A DNA stretch of 64,000 nucleotides, taken from contig CM039192.1 of the NCBI GenBank assembly GCA_008360975.2, positions 14,939,742 through 15,003,741 on the forward strand, read 5' to 3'. The position numbers and the translations under genes were made by a program. Below are positions 28,433-40,940 of the stretch, piece after piece (positions within the stretch are counted from its first letter, which is position 1; each line of letters starts with the position of its first letter). Source of the stretch: Lichenostomus cassidix. Lineage: Eukaryota > Chordata > Aves > Passeriformes > Meliphagidae. Below the pieces are notes generated by a model. It was given only the letters and a program-made list of their open reading frames with translations. It had not been told where the DNA came from and did no database searches.

Positions 28433-28527
28433 GGACCCTAGAAGGTAAGAGCTCTGTGGATTTTGGACTCTAGAAGGTAAGAGCTCTGTGGATTTTGGAC
28501 TCTAGAAGGTAAGAGCTCTGTGCATTT
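28433..28527. repeat. 32-bp tandem repeat, three copies, each with a splice-donor-like site
   Basis: Copies start with GGAC at 28433, 28465 and 28497, an exact 32-base period. Copies 1 and 2 differ at one base (GGACCC versus GGACTC), and copy 3 diverges after GAGCTCTGTG. Every copy contains TAGAAGGTAAGAGCT, whose AG|GTAAG matches the vertebrate U1 5' splice-site consensus well, with GT at 28445, 28477 and 28509. Near identity suggests recent slippage or unequal exchange. Whether the donors are used is unknown; no exon upstream is recognisable. Confidence 0.9.
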
Positions 28528-30761
28528 CCATCATCAGGAACACTGCTCTGTCCATGATAGAACAAGATTTTATGAGGAATTGCCTACAGGGCGTTACATA
28601 TCTGCATGGCAATCAGACTTCTTATTTCTAAGTGTGCTACAAAGCAAGTGCTGGACTTAAATCACTTTCAGTAAGATTTGAATCTATTCTTTTCTACTAT
28701 CTCTTTTTCACAGATAGTGTTCCAAGCTCAATGTGTGGGAAAAGAAGTTCTGCAATACCTTAGAGCCTCAAACCCCAGCTGTGGGGTTTCAGAAAACCTC
28801 ACCAGGCAGTACCAGCTGTAGAAAGGAGCTCAGAGAGGGAGTCTGTACTCATCAGATGCCCCGGTGGGACTGACTGTAGCCTAATTATATGAGGGGAACC
28901 TTAGAGGTGTATTTATCTGGGGATGGATCCCACCACTGCATCCTGCTGGATGACGAGCAAGAGGGAGCACAGCCAGGCTCTCAGCTCTCCTGCTGCTCAC
29001 TGAGCAATCCCCAGGATGAGCAGGGCTGGTACCAGTGAGCCTGAAACCAGAGAAAAGCAGAGGTGTCAGAGGGGAAGTTAAATGGATGATACTAAAAAAG
29101 TTGCTAAAATTATCAAGTACTAACACCAAGCCAGGCCATACATAGTGGTTTTTATTCTGGGGCAATAGGAGATGATTCAGAAGTGATACTGAAGCCCCTC
29201 TGCAGTACAGCAGGCAAGAGGCATTTTGCTCGTGTCTGGGAGAATTATGTTGTGTTCAAACACGTCACATTCAAACCTGTTCTTATAAAAGGGCTTTCTA
29301 ATGAGCACAAAGAGAAAAATATGGCTTCAGTCACTGAGAAAACCAAAGATACCAAAATAGGACAACTCAGCTTATCTGCCTAAAAAGTTTGAAAGGTACA
29401 GGTAACTTTGCCTAGAACCAGATATATTTTTTCCCAGATCTTCTAGCTATTTCTGATGTGACCTGGTACATGATTTTTGTTGCTTGTCTTTCTGTCGAGA
29501 TAGGTTGCTATTCAGATACTTTTCTTTTTGTTATCAGGGCTGATATGAAAAAAAAACCAAGGAGAGAAACAAGGAGATACAGCAGGAATATCTAGAAAGT
29601 ATTTCCATGCTATAGAAGGTTGGCATGGAAGAATAAAAGACACGACAAGTACTGGATTTCTACTAAGGACTAATATAGGATATTATCCATCAAATACTTC
29701 ACACTAACTCACCCAGTCTCTCGTCATGAGTTTATTGGCTGCAGTGCTACTTCTGAGTCAGCCCAGGTACCCAACTCTGCTGCAGAGCTAGTCAAGCAAT
29801 AGAATAATAGTGTAAAAGTTGCAGGAGGTGGATGCAATTGCTGGAAATGCTATTGATGGCATTACTTATTTATTTAGTAGACAGAATTTAGAATGGGAAT
29901 AAGGATTTGTCTGTCACCATCACATCAGCCATCAGTTCAGTGCTGCCCTAGGCAATGAGTATGCTGTTACTAATTTTAGTTTGTTTTGTTGTCATTCAGT
30001 CCAGATAATTTTTGAGGTTCATTTAGTTGTTGTTAATAAAAAAGAAAGACAGAAATACTGTGTACTGGCAAAGCAGAGTACTCAGAAATCCACTCCTCAG
30101 ATCACAATCCCTTCAGATTTTGCTAGTGACATGACAGCGAGTTAGTTATTTCCTTCAGAGACAGGAGCCTGACTTGACTTCTCTTCATGACTTGGTGCTT
30201 TCTCTTGGGGGACCAATGTCACATCCTGCAGATGGCATCACATTTGTGCTGCCTTTAGAAAGAGCACTTGCAGTGCTGAGCACTGAGGGCTCACCCTGCA
30301 GAGGAAGAGACTGACTACTAGAGGTACTCAAAATAGTGACTGAAGATGAATGAGTTGCTGCTCTGCCCAGAGCCTCTCAATGCCCTCATTAGAACTCACT
30401 GGGCAGGGGGCAGGTAAAAGGGGTGTTGTCTTTGCTCAACTGTGATTGAACTGTGCAACTCATTTCCATGGGAAAGCGAGGCAGAATTTTCTGGAATTTA
30501 AAAATGCTCTGCCTGACATTTCTTTATTTATTTGCACAACATTTAGACCCCAGTGGAGAGAGGTAGCTAAGCTGACACAAGAGGACACTTGCTGCTCGCA
30601 GTGGCTTTGGGGTTTGGCAAATTATTCACCTGCCAAAGTAATACTTTACCCTTTCCTAACACCATTCCTGTATTGTCACCACTTTATAGTTATTGTCTCT
30701 AAATCCCTCTGCTGCCCCATGTTGCCTTTGATGTGGGTGATAACAGATATATCCATTTTAC
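28528..30761. other. Unique noncoding DNA, no gene seen
   Basis: No gene or repeat is recognised between the 32-bp tandem repeat and the solo LTR. A frame at 28881-29165 on the minus strand and others nearby are short and lack any recognisable family content. Confidence 0.55.
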
Positions 30762-30766
30762 AAATG
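30762..30766. repeat. Target-site duplication, left copy (AAATG)
   Basis: AAATG lies immediately before the TG that opens the LTR, and the same five bases follow the terminal CA at 31692-31696. A 5-bp duplication is typical of ERVL/class III and some other avian retroviral integrases. Confidence 0.85.
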
Positions 30767-31691
30767 TGTGGTGGGTTGACCCTGGGGAGGACACACAGGT
30801 GCCCATCAAGGCCAGGCTGTCACTCCCCTCCTCAACCGAACAGGGGAGGGAGGGAAAATATAAAGAAAGGCTTATGGGTCAAGGTAAGGACAGGGAGAGA
30901 TCACTCACCATTACTGCCAAGGGCAAAAGAGACTGAACTTGGGAAAAAAAAATTAATTTTTTTACCAATCAAATAAGAGGATAATAAAACCAAGTCTTAA
31001 AAGCACCTTCCCCCACCTCTCCCTTCTTCCCAGGCTTAACTTTACTCCCAGTTTTCTCTACCTTCTCCTCTACAACAGCCCAGGGGGACAGGAAAAGGGG
31101 CTGTGGTCAGTTCATCACAGCTTGTCTCTCCCTCCTCCTCAGGAGGAGAAGTCTTCATGCTCTTCCCCTGCCCCACACTGGGGTCCCCCCCAGGGAGACA
31201 GTGCTCCATCAACTCCTCCAACATGAGTGCCTCATGCTGTACCATGGGCTTCTCCATCCATGGGCCCACAGGTCCTGCCAGGAGCTGCTCCAGGGTCACA
31301 GCCTCCTGCAGACATCTCCTGCTCCAGCATGGGATCCTCCACAGGCTGCAGGAGGATCTCTGCTCCTCTGCAGACCTCCATGGGATGCAGGGGCACAGCT
31401 GCTTCTTCATGGTCTGCATCACGAGCAGCAGGGCAATCTCTGCTCTGCCTCCTGGAGCAGCTCCTGCCCCTCCTTCCTCACTGCCATGGTGTCTGCAGAG
31501 TCGTTTCTCTCACATTTTCTCCCTCCCCTCTCCAGCTGCTGCAGTCCCACCGTGGCTGGAGGCTCAGCCCTGGCCAGCCCTGGCTCCCTGGGGAGCTGCT
31601 GGCATTGGCTCCATCAGGCACAGGGGAAGCTGCTGGCAGTGTCCCACAGCAGCCACCCCAGAACCCTCCCTTGCCACACAAACCCCACACA
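30767..31691 (+). mobile_element. Solo LTR of an avian endogenous retrovirus, 925 bp
   Basis: The element opens TGTGGTGGGTTGACC and closes CCCCACACA, so it has canonical TG...CA ends, and it is bounded by perfect AAATG duplications. The opening, the AGGACAGGGAGAGATCACTC section, the AACTTGGG plus poly(A) section, CACCTTCCCCCACC, and the later run of CTGCTCCAG, TCCTGCCAGGAGC and CTCCATGGG-type modules match a long LTR family I know from neoavian and songbird genomes, probably ERVL/class III. A TATAAA string lies at 30859-30864 and AATAAA at 30983-30988, but their use as promoter and polyadenylation signal is not established. No gag, pol, primer-binding site or second LTR is present, so this is the product of LTR-LTR recombination. 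Frames of up to 201 residues inside it are byproducts of its C-rich composition. Confidence 0.88.
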
Positions 31692-31696
31692 AAATG
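31692..31696. repeat. Target-site duplication, right copy (AAATG)
   Basis: An exact match to 30762-30766. Its preservation indicates that the solo LTR formed within a single insertion and that both edges are intact. Confidence 0.85.
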
Positions 31697-34059
31697 ATAG
31701 ACAAGTGAGCACCAAAATAAACCCACAGACCAAGGGATGCACAATCAAAGGGTAGCAAAAGGACAGCAGGAATTTGGATGCTGCTGTCCTCCTCACAGCA
31801 TTGGTGTTATTGCATCATTGAGTTTTCTTGCTGTAAAATGCCCAAATCTGAGATTTTCCAAATCATGGTGATTTTGTTTGTGCAAAACACACCTCTACAA
31901 GTGCTGGGAGCATTCTGTGAGGATCCCAGGATAGCTCCCAACAAGCAGGCTCGTCAAGGGAGGCATCACAGTATCTGCAGCATCAGTGCAGCATCCAGGA
32001 AGCTCGCCAGAGTGGATTGCCCTGCTGAGATTGCTGCGATGCTTCCAGGGATGCAGTGCCAGGATTTCATGGCACTGCACCATGCTCCCTGTATGCACCC
32101 AAACCCCCACTGGTCTGCAGCCAGCAGCTCCCAGAAGTGGCAGAACAACATGTTCACAGGAAGGGCAACACTTCTTTTGTGCTACAGCTTTAATTGCGGT
32201 GAGGAGCCTTGTCTGAGTTCTGTGCCAGAGATTCCCTGCCATCCCAGAAGCTTTTGGAGCAGAGAGACCCAGCTGACAGTGCAGAGGAGCTTCTCTTTGC
32301 TCCTCTGAATGAGTGAGTTATGAGTCTCTGCCCATCAGGTCCCCATTCAGGACTATCATCACAGTAAAACAGTGCACATGGGGGCATCAGGAGAGTGAAA
32401 CCTGCCAGGCTGGATGTTGAGAGAATCTCATCTAAGTGATGTTTTTGCACCCACGAGCTGCCATGCACTAATTTTAAAGCCATAGAAGGACAGCTTCTGA
32501 AGGGCCCAGGTCCCTGCAGCTGGCAGGGTTCATTTCCTTTTGCTCAAGGAAGGGTGGTGAGGACCACCAGAGGTGCTGCCTTGTGTGGCAATAAGACATT
32601 TGTCACGGTCTGAGATGGAAATCCTATCTGGTATAATTATTTTATATTAAAATAGATGAAATTTTGATATGGAAATATAGAATGATGTATATTACATTAG
32701 CCTAAGAACAGGATATTCATCTTTACTTTAATTTGTAGACTTCATAACTTTGTTTGCATTCACTACAAGATAACTACTGTACATTCCTGAAAAATGACAT
32801 CTTGCTTGAAAAGACTTAACAAAAGCCACAGTGCTGATAATTTTTCTGTGGACCAGGGAGGACAGATCTTGCTGTGGTTTCACAGACATGGACCAAGGCT
32901 TGCCTTTATCACTTTCAACTAAATTGTAATTCTGTCATGGCTGCACATTAAAGGAAGTTTCTCTTGATTAACTATTTTACTCAGTCATGTGAAACTAGAT
33001 TTATTCTCCTGGAACAAGCATAAAAGGGCAAAAGTTTTCATTTGGGGAGCTTGTTTGGTCGGCAAAATGCAGACATAGTGAATGTTTTAGAAATAGGTAT
33101 ATGCATTTATTAATTTTTTATCTGCTGTTGCTCAACACATCTCAAATTTTTGGAAGCCGTTTGTGGGATTATCCTTAGAGGCCTGAGAAACTGAAGGCAG
33201 GGCGCTGAGTAACACATGGGAATTAGGGAGGGAGAAACACACTGCCATTGATTATTTTGAACAGTGAGGAGTAAAGTACTTCTTGTGGGACACTGGCAGA
33301 AAGGTCAACGATGCATGTGCAGCTGGCTGCTTTCTGGAGGGTGCTAAAGCATTCATTTTAAATGGTAATATCTTAATCAGATAATGTCTGTATTTTGGAT
33401 AGCCCCTCTGGTACTGTGCTAGCTGAAGTTACCTGAGACAAACACCTTTTGTAAGCACCTGCACAGGAAAGGTGATCTTGTAGGAAAGACATCTTTAGTT
33501 CATCGTGCAAAAATACAGCAAATCCCTGCAGCTGAAAGCTGAATCTTCACATATTTGGAGCAGAGATAAAATATAGATTTTTAAGATCAAGAGCCTTTCC
33601 AAACTCATGAGCTACTCTTGTAGTTGCTCCCAGTCTGCTTCCGCTCCGTGGTTGAGGCAGATTTTCAGCTATGCTATACCCAAAAATAAATGCAATTTCC
33701 TGTTCAGTTTACATGTCTGCACTTATAGACACTTGCAATCAGGACATCAAGAGAAGTGGACTTTTCAGTTTAAAAATGTAAAAATACCTAACTTTAATCA
33801 TTCATAACTAAGGAAATCCCTGAAATATGCCCCTTGTACCTTAGATGTGCCACCAGAATTGATTTAGGAGTCTGTGCTCCAAAAACTTTATATATTTCAG
33901 TGGTTAAAAAAAGAAAGAAACAAAGCTCAACAACCTTTAACTCATGTTATAATAGTTTAAAAGAGTATTAACTGAACCTCCAGGGAAAATGAAAACCTAT
34001 AATCAGACAGAGTCATTGCTCTATATTATGTTCTAAAGGATTTTAATCCCTGTGTTATT

Positions 34060-34079
34060 AAAAAAAAAAAAAGAAAAAA
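34060..34079. repeat. Interrupted poly(A) tract
   Basis: Twenty bases of A with a single G. No retroposon body is recognised upstream. Confidence 0.8.
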
Positions 34080-35527
34080 GTAGATATTTATATTTTTGTT
34101 GTTGTTGTTTTTCTTCCTTACCCTGGACATATGGCACTTGAAACTGTGCACAGACCCTTTGTAAAAACAGTGTGAGTTAGACACAGAGTATTGCCCAGAC
34201 ATGTAGCTTTAACTGTGAATTTCTTTGCTTTGGCACCAGAGGGTCAAAGTCAAATTTTAGGTGTTAACCAAACATAGGGTGCGTTCAGTTGTTTTGCCAT
34301 CAATTTTTAACATGTGAAAAACTCGATGTCTCTTAAATAATTAACTGTTTTTAATAAGTTTCAGATCTGCCTCCTGGTTTCCATTTGTCCTTGTGGCTCA
34401 GGCACAGCCCTGCTCTGGAGCTGTTTCTTGCACTCCCCCCTCCAAAACTTTCCAGGGACGACAAATCATAACTGGTTTGGAAATGAATCGATTCTCCAGG
34501 CCTGTTGCCAGAGGTCAAATTTGCAATTGCATGGAAATGTTAAGGTGCAATTGCTTCAGGCTTTAATGAACTCCAAAAAGAAATATGCAGGCCTGTGAAG
34601 CTCATCCATTAGATCCTGACCTACAAATGGCAAGGAATAACAGCGACGCAACCACGAGGTGTGCTGACTAAGGGGATTACCTGGATACCATTAGTTTTAC
34701 ATGTTTTGGCATTTAATCCTGGTGTCCAGGCACAAGAGAGAGCGCACAGAAATCACAGATTATGGAAGAAGAGGGATTCCGATGACATGCAGATTTTCAC
34801 CTGCTCTCCCTTGTCCTGAGCAGCAGCAGAGACCACTCTGCTCCAGCCTTGGGAAGGAAAGGGTGGCAGTCCCTGGTGAGCACCCCAAAAGGCAGCTCAC
34901 CCTGGCCCCAGCAGATGGGAGCTCTCCAGGTCGAGGAAATGGGCACTGGACAGAGCTTCTTCTCAGAAGCCCTGCCTTCCCAAGAACAGGGAAGACCAAA
35001 AATAGGAGTAATTTGTAGAGCTATTAATAGATTGCACTAGCCAACCTGAGAACAAAGAAAACAGTAATCACACTCCAAATGAATTAGTGGGTCTTTCTAA
35101 GGGGACAAAGGGAGGAAAGTTTATTTTGTTTATGGCGTTGGTTCTGTATGGTAGAAATTATATTCGTCCTTCGTTTCACAGTAAAAATTCTCTGCTTGCT
35201 TAAGACCCTGAGATTTTAATTTAAAAAGTTGTTACCAGACATGGACCAGAGATAAACACCCCTGTCTGAGCACACGTTAATTGCTGGCGGCTGGAGGCGA
35301 GCGTCTGCTCCAAGCATCTCAGCTAAGCTCTCCCCTCTAATGAGACAAACTTCCCACAGTCCAGGAGAGCCAAAAAATCCAGTCCTGAATGAGCAGCTCC
35401 ACCTGACCTCGAGTTGTCAGGCTGGAAAGTGTCCACATCCACTTCCATGCTGCTTCGTGGAGCTTTGAGCCCTGATGTTGTGATGAAGGGATGCTGGGAA
35501 GGGATCTGTCATGTTTCAGTGCCAGGT

Positions 35528-35585
35528 ACAAAACAAACACACAAACAAGCAAATAAATAAATAAATAAACAAATAAACAAACACA
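35528..35585. repeat. A-rich (AAAC/AAAT)n simple repeat
   Basis: Mixed AAAC, AAAT and ACAC units over about 58 bases, including four consecutive AAAT units. On the minus strand this accounts for the Leu/Ile/Tyr/Phe-repeat end of an open frame. Confidence 0.85.
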
Positions 35586-37084
35586 GTTCTCATTTGGTGC
35601 AAACCTCCTAGCAACATAAATAATCCAAACCTGATTAACAAACTGGTCAGTTTACAATGAAGGTAATGATCTTCCTTTGCCTTCCTGCTCCCATCAGGAC
35701 GATCACAAAAGGTTATCTGTTTGCGTAAATTAATTAGAGTCGTCAAGCTGGCTAATTTGCCAGTGGGAGGGTTCAGTTTTTGTGACCCCAGGGCAGCTTC
35801 CCAGGATGTTTTCCCCCAAAGGTGCCAAGGCTCGTTCATGTGGTAAGTGCAGCTCTCAGGAGCAGCTCTGAGCCACAGCAGGAAAGCCCTGGCCAGGCTG
35901 GTTGAGCCACACAGCAATGCTGCAAGGGACCAGATGGGTGTCACCCATTAGCCCCTGCCCCTCTCATGGCCACAAGTCATTCCTCTCTAGAAGTCTGCAG
36001 GAGGTTGACTAGTGGGAAAACAAAAACTGTTTCTCTTATTCATGGAGAGCCCTGCTTGGAGCCCGAGTACTCAGGAAAGTAGCTCTGTTTGTAACATGGT
36101 ATTCCACACTGCATTTCTTTCTCTTTTCTGCCTTGCTTCCTTGCCTTTTTTTTTTTCATTCAAGGGCCAGGTCATTGCTTCTGAACCTCTCTCTCAAGAA
36201 CTGACACTTAAAGTGCAAATGAAGCTAATGACAAGAGACAATATTTTAATGTTAATTAGATATTTCATGTGTCTTAGTTCATCAGAGCAATATTGCTCTT
36301 TTATGTATTACATGAAAGCAGAGCTTTAGCTTGGAGGAAAACAGGGAACACAGTTGGCCATAGAAGTAGCATTCTCAGGTTTGTAATTATTAAAATTATT
36401 GTTACATTTAGGAAATCCAGGAAACTCTGAAAGGAAGATACTTAATAATAATAATGGAGCTACTGCACTATAGGAAGCCCTGGCAAAGGCTTTACATCTT
36501 TCTTTTTCCTCCTACATGAGCTGGCACTGTAAAAGCTGTACTCTCCCAAGCTCTTGCTAGGAGAGCAGATTTGGCTTTTCTGCAGGATTATAATCATATA
36601 TAATGCAGATATGAGGTCTCTCTTTACCTGGGTTCCCCCTGCTTCCCTTCCTATGACATACTCCCTTTTTAATAGTTCTGTTAAAACACCAACATGAGCT
36701 GCTAATGCTGTGCATCCCAGTGAAATGGCCTAATGATGATGTCCACCAGAACTAGGTACATAATGTACAATATTTTCTGTGAATGTTTGCATTCCTTGTG
36801 GCTTGGTTTCTGCTCCTTTTGCGTTCTTTCACTGGCTATTTGAGAAGTTGCATTTCACTGCCAGGAAGTATTTATACAAAGCAAATTTCAAAGTTGTGCA
36901 CATATTTGAAGAAAATGAAATTTAAGGCCCTGTCACAGCAATGAGCTCCTTCCAGAGAGACCTCATGCGTGGACCCTGAATGCAGAAAATGCCTGAAGAA
37001 GGTCACTGCCTCGGTGGGAGCTGCATTCACCCCCCTCTCCATGATGTCCTGGCTGTGGACACTCTCTAGTGCAGTCATTTTAAG

Positions 37085-37116
37085 GTGGGTTTTTAAGAGG
37101 TCGAAAAAAAACCCAC
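37085..37116. repeat. Perfect 10-bp-stem hairpin
   Basis: GTGGGTTTTT at 37085-37094 is the reverse complement of AAAAACCCAC at 37107-37116, with a 12-base loop. Half of the stem is A:T homopolymer, so chance formation is quite likely. No terminator role applies in a vertebrate. Confidence 0.6.
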
Positions 37117-38725
37117 ACAAATCATGTTGTGCTTTCCCGACCATTTGTGTTTCAGCTGGACTTGCTTTTGAGATCACTCTGGGCAGAATAAATACATTAA
37201 AACCAAATTTTGTAAGGAACAGCAGGGAATTTCAAAGCGAATTTATATATTCTGGAAGAACCATTTTTTATTTAGCAGTTTGTGTGGGTGCCCACACCTA
37301 ACAAGAACAGCAGAGTAAAAATGTAGTTAAGCCTTCTATTTTTGTCTACAGCTAGTATTTAAAAAAAAAAAGTGTTAGGTCTGTGGTTTCTTTATGTGTT
37401 GTAAGAGCAAAGACACAACAGAGAGTGAATTCATTGAATAAAGTAGTATTGCAGATGATTTGCTTGGCTTGGAACATCCTTGCTCTACTTTCATTTTCAG
37501 TGTTTAATTGCACTTTTTTTTTTCAACATCATGTATCCTGAAGGAGAATCAAATTTATAGATAAGACTTCCATGTAAAACACAGAAGTTTAGGTGGTGAG
37601 TTTTCTTAGTGATGCTTACTGAAGAACATGACATCAGAGCTGAGTGTTTCACCTGATGAGGCTGCCAGGGGGACAAGAGGAGTTCAGGGCCACAGGGGCT
37701 GTTTGCAGATCATTCCACAAGGGTTTGGGTTCTCAGGAGATTGGGGAACTCCCATCACCCAGGGGGGATGAGAAAGGTTGTGAAAAGCACAGAATCAGGG
37801 CATCCTGCTGGGGATCAATGGCAGCTCCAGAACACCCCACGTCTCATTGCTCCCCATCTCCCACTGTATGTTAGCATCGCAGAATGCCAAAAGGATCTCA
37901 GAAGGAGAGGTTATTTTCTAATAAGGGGGAAAAAAAATTTCATAACCCAATATTAAACACATGCCCACACATAAGACAGACACATGTGCTCACACACCCC
38001 AGCAACATCAACCTTGCTCCTGCAACTGCTTACAGAAAGGAATAAAACTTGTGTGTTTGGGGTTCATTAATATACATTAACAATTGTAAACGTTCTGCCT
38101 GAATAAAAGCTGTTTGCTTTACTACTTCAGGGTTTCTGCCCTTTTGGGACATTGAATGGGCAAATGGAATACACTGGTAGAGGGCTATAAGTGCTGTAAG
38201 TTATATTTAACTAAAATAAACAGGCAGATACAGACACTTCTGCTCTGCTATAAAAAGACTGCATATGCTCAATGCAGGTTTTCTTAAGGTAAGGGACAGA
38301 GCTTAGGAAGCTCTAAGGCAGCTAGATTTGCCCATATGGGAAGGCGGTCTTTCACTGATGATTTTGCAGACAGAAATTGCCCATCTGCACTGTTTGCAGG
38401 TGTTTTGAATGATTATATTATTAGCTCTGTCTGTTCAACTTTGCTTTTTTATGGTGGCTTTAGTATTGCAGTAAATAAAAAAAAAAAGAAATATATAAGC
38501 AGCCATCTGGTTCCCAATTTTTGACTAGCGCTCTTTGTCAAGAAAGAAAAAAGAATTCTCAGATATTATTTCCTAGTTCTGAAACACTGGCAAATGAGGA
38601 GAACAAATCCCCAAATTCTGACCTGAATATAAAACGGGGACAGAATTTTCTGCTTTTTATTTAACTTGCTCTGATTAATCCATTTAAAAGCAATTGTCTC
38701 TGTTCTGTTCTCATTTATGCCTCTG

Positions 38726-38784
38726 TGAAGTCAGCAGAGTAGTTCTGGGCTTACACCACCCTTTTAGGAGCAGAATTTCATCCT
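38726..38784 (-). repeat. Possible ancient amniote MITE relic
   Basis: TGAAGTCAGCAGAGTAGTTC, then GGGCTTACACCA, and later GAGCAGAATTTCATCC resemble the outer part of an old, dispersed, nonautonomous amniote repeat whose copies read as GAAGTCAATGGAGT, GATTTACACC and GCAGAATTTGGCCC. I recall the pattern from reptile and bird genomes but cannot name the family firmly. RepeatMasker against the Sauropsida library would decide. Confidence 0.3.
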
Positions 38785-40799
38785 GATGAAATTGGGGGGG
38801 CTGGGGGGTGGAATTAAAGTGAAAGCAATCATTGCGAGACCATTTTCTATTTTTCTAAATGGGCAACAAAGACAGCTGGGAAGTGGTCCTTTGCTGCTGG
38901 ATTTTTCAGGGAGGATTCACATTTCTCTCGAGATATTTTTGCAAAGCAATGACAAAACTTTGCAAGACCTTTGGAAGTAAAGAACAAGCTATTTGCTATC
39001 TCAGCAGTAAGTTCCAAATTCTTAGACTGCATTTAGGTTTCTCTGAGCATAATATTTGATTATTGGCAATATGTTTCCAGTTAAATATTTCATATAGTGC
39101 ATAAAGGCCTCTTCTGCTCTCGAGCATTCTGTAGATATTAATGAAAGCAGTGGATTTGTAGATTTATCTGGTGCCTGAACACCTTTTGCTGCAAATTGTT
39201 TCAGAGCTGGATCACAGCTTTACACAGTCATTTAATGTTGCCTCTATATTCATGAAATCGGAATTATGTATCTAAATGTAGGTAGTCTTTGGAGAGATGG
39301 TGCCAAGGCTCGCAGATATGACCCAAATCCACACATTCTCGAAGTTCCCAAAAGCCCATGAGGATTTCCCTGTGTTCTCCATGGGCAGCAGTGCCACATG
39401 CTGGACTCAAGGGCAGCTGGAGACGTCCAGAGCCATTATCCCCTCAATAAAAACAAGTGTGTGCCACAGGCTGGAACTCACTGTCCCCAGGGTTTAAGGA
39501 CATCTGAGGAAAGGAGTTAACCTTCAGCTAGAGCCTCTGTTTGCCCACTTGCTACTTCTGCCTGAGGCTGGAGACCTTTGCAAAGACAGCAGGGTTACAG
39601 GTGTAGCTCCAGGAACACCCCAAATTCACAGAGTGAGGAGCAGGAGATCAGTGACTGGGTGAACATGGCAATGCCAATGGGCAAGGAGGAGTCCCTGGCT
39701 CTTGTCCCCAGCCAGGTGCACAGTCCCTCGTGTGGCCTAATGGCACCACAGAGCTGCTGTTTATAAAAGCAGACAATCATAACAGGAACTTGGCAGAAAC
39801 ATGTTGGCTTTAAGGTTCTCATTATCATAAAATTTGCTTAAATGTGCCCTTCCCCACCACATACCTTACTAGTTTAGAAACAACCTCATTTCTTCAGACT
39901 TTTTTGTCCTGTCCAAACAATTAACTCTAACCTAGTCATCATTTCTGCGTCTGGGAAAATAAATACATCTTGGTTTTGGGGCATGGATGTAGCCCATGGC
40001 AGGCAATTTCTTGGGGCTTGGCTACTGGAGGTTTTATAAATGCACACTGTATTTCTGCTTGCTTTCCCTTCAGTCCAGCTACTAAACTAAAACAACACAC
40101 TCATAAATTTCATTAATCTTCTATGCATCTATGCCATTAATATTCTAGTAATTTGATCATGGTATCCTTAAATTAATAGAAGTCAGCATTCCTAAAAAGA
40201 TGATGCACTGTTGCACCAGTCATGTGACTAATAGTAACATCGACACTGACTCCTCCTCTTGCTGAGGCAATGTGAGTACAGCTGGGATCTCACTTTAATC
40301 CTTAGGAGTGCTCTCAATTCCCTTGGCACCACTGCTGAGGCTGAGACATCATGTTTTCCAGCAGACAATGTAATCGGTGCTCCGTTCCCGCAGCAGCTGA
40401 ATGGTGATAGCAGAAATGGGGAAGGTAAACAACCTTGAGCCAGCTGTGCACTGCTGTGGGAGCTTCTCCAGGAGCAAAGAAGAGAAAATGCTTAAGGAAA
40501 ACATCCAGTTCTGCATATTCCTGTGATAACTGTGAGGAAGACAATGCTGAGCAAAAAAACCAAACCAAAACAAACCCAAAACCGAAGCACCACCAATCCC
40601 CCAAACAACTCCATTGCTCTGTTCTCAGTATTTAGCAGCCTGTAGCTGTGTCTCAAAGGCCATCTGGATACCTTGGTTAAAGCAAAGGTTTATTTTGTGT
40701 GGTCAGGTCAGCTCTCATGGAATGGAACTCACTGAGCAAAGGCATCAGAGGTTCAACAGCTTTTGTTTGCACTTCCAGTTTAATAATGTCAGAGATATT

Positions 40800-40940
40800 G
40801 CCAGGCTGCCCAGGGAGCTTTGGATGCTCCAACCCTGGCAGTGCTTGTGGCCAGGATGGAAACACCTTGGCAGCCTGGTCTGGTGGGAGGGCAATGCCTC
40901 AATGATCCTTGAGGTCCCTTCCAACCTCAATATTCTATGT
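40800..40940 (+). mobile_element. CR1 LINE 3' fragment
   Basis: The run GCCAGGCTGCCCAGGGAGCT, CCAACCCTGGCAGTGCTTG, GGCCAGGATGGAAACACCTT, GCAGCCTGGTCTGGTGGGAG and ATGATCCTTGAGGTCCCTTC is the conserved 3' end of chicken repeat 1, ending in AATATTCTATG, close to the usual terminal ATTCTATGA octamers. Only about 140 bases remain, the usual outcome of 5'-truncated CR1 retrotransposition. No reverse transcriptase coding remains. Divergence is moderate, with an internal deletion where the CCCTGCCCATGGCAGG module normally lies. Confidence 0.9.

Larger units (their letters stand above)
31697..40799. other. Noncoding DNA with a GC-rich patch and simple repeats
   Basis: No gene is supported. The patch 31890-32490, just downstream of the LTR, is GC-richer and opens frames on both strands (176 residues plus, 115 and 97 residues minus) with no recognisable family. 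It may be an old unclassified repeat. Further along are a poly(A) tract (34060-34079), an A-rich tetranucleotide run (35528-35585), a small hairpin (37085-37116) and a possible MITE relic (38726-38784). The rest is AT-rich and featureless to me. Confidence 0.5.

Noticed and set aside
31103..31755. Overlapping open frames of 201, 184 and 156 residues on the plus strand
   Set aside because: They lie inside or run just past the solo LTR, in its C-rich modular region. Three frames are open at once and none resembles retroviral or host protein.
36872..37301. Opposing 101- and 110-residue frames
   Set aside because: Mutually overlapping frames on both strands with no recognisable protein family; treated as chance.
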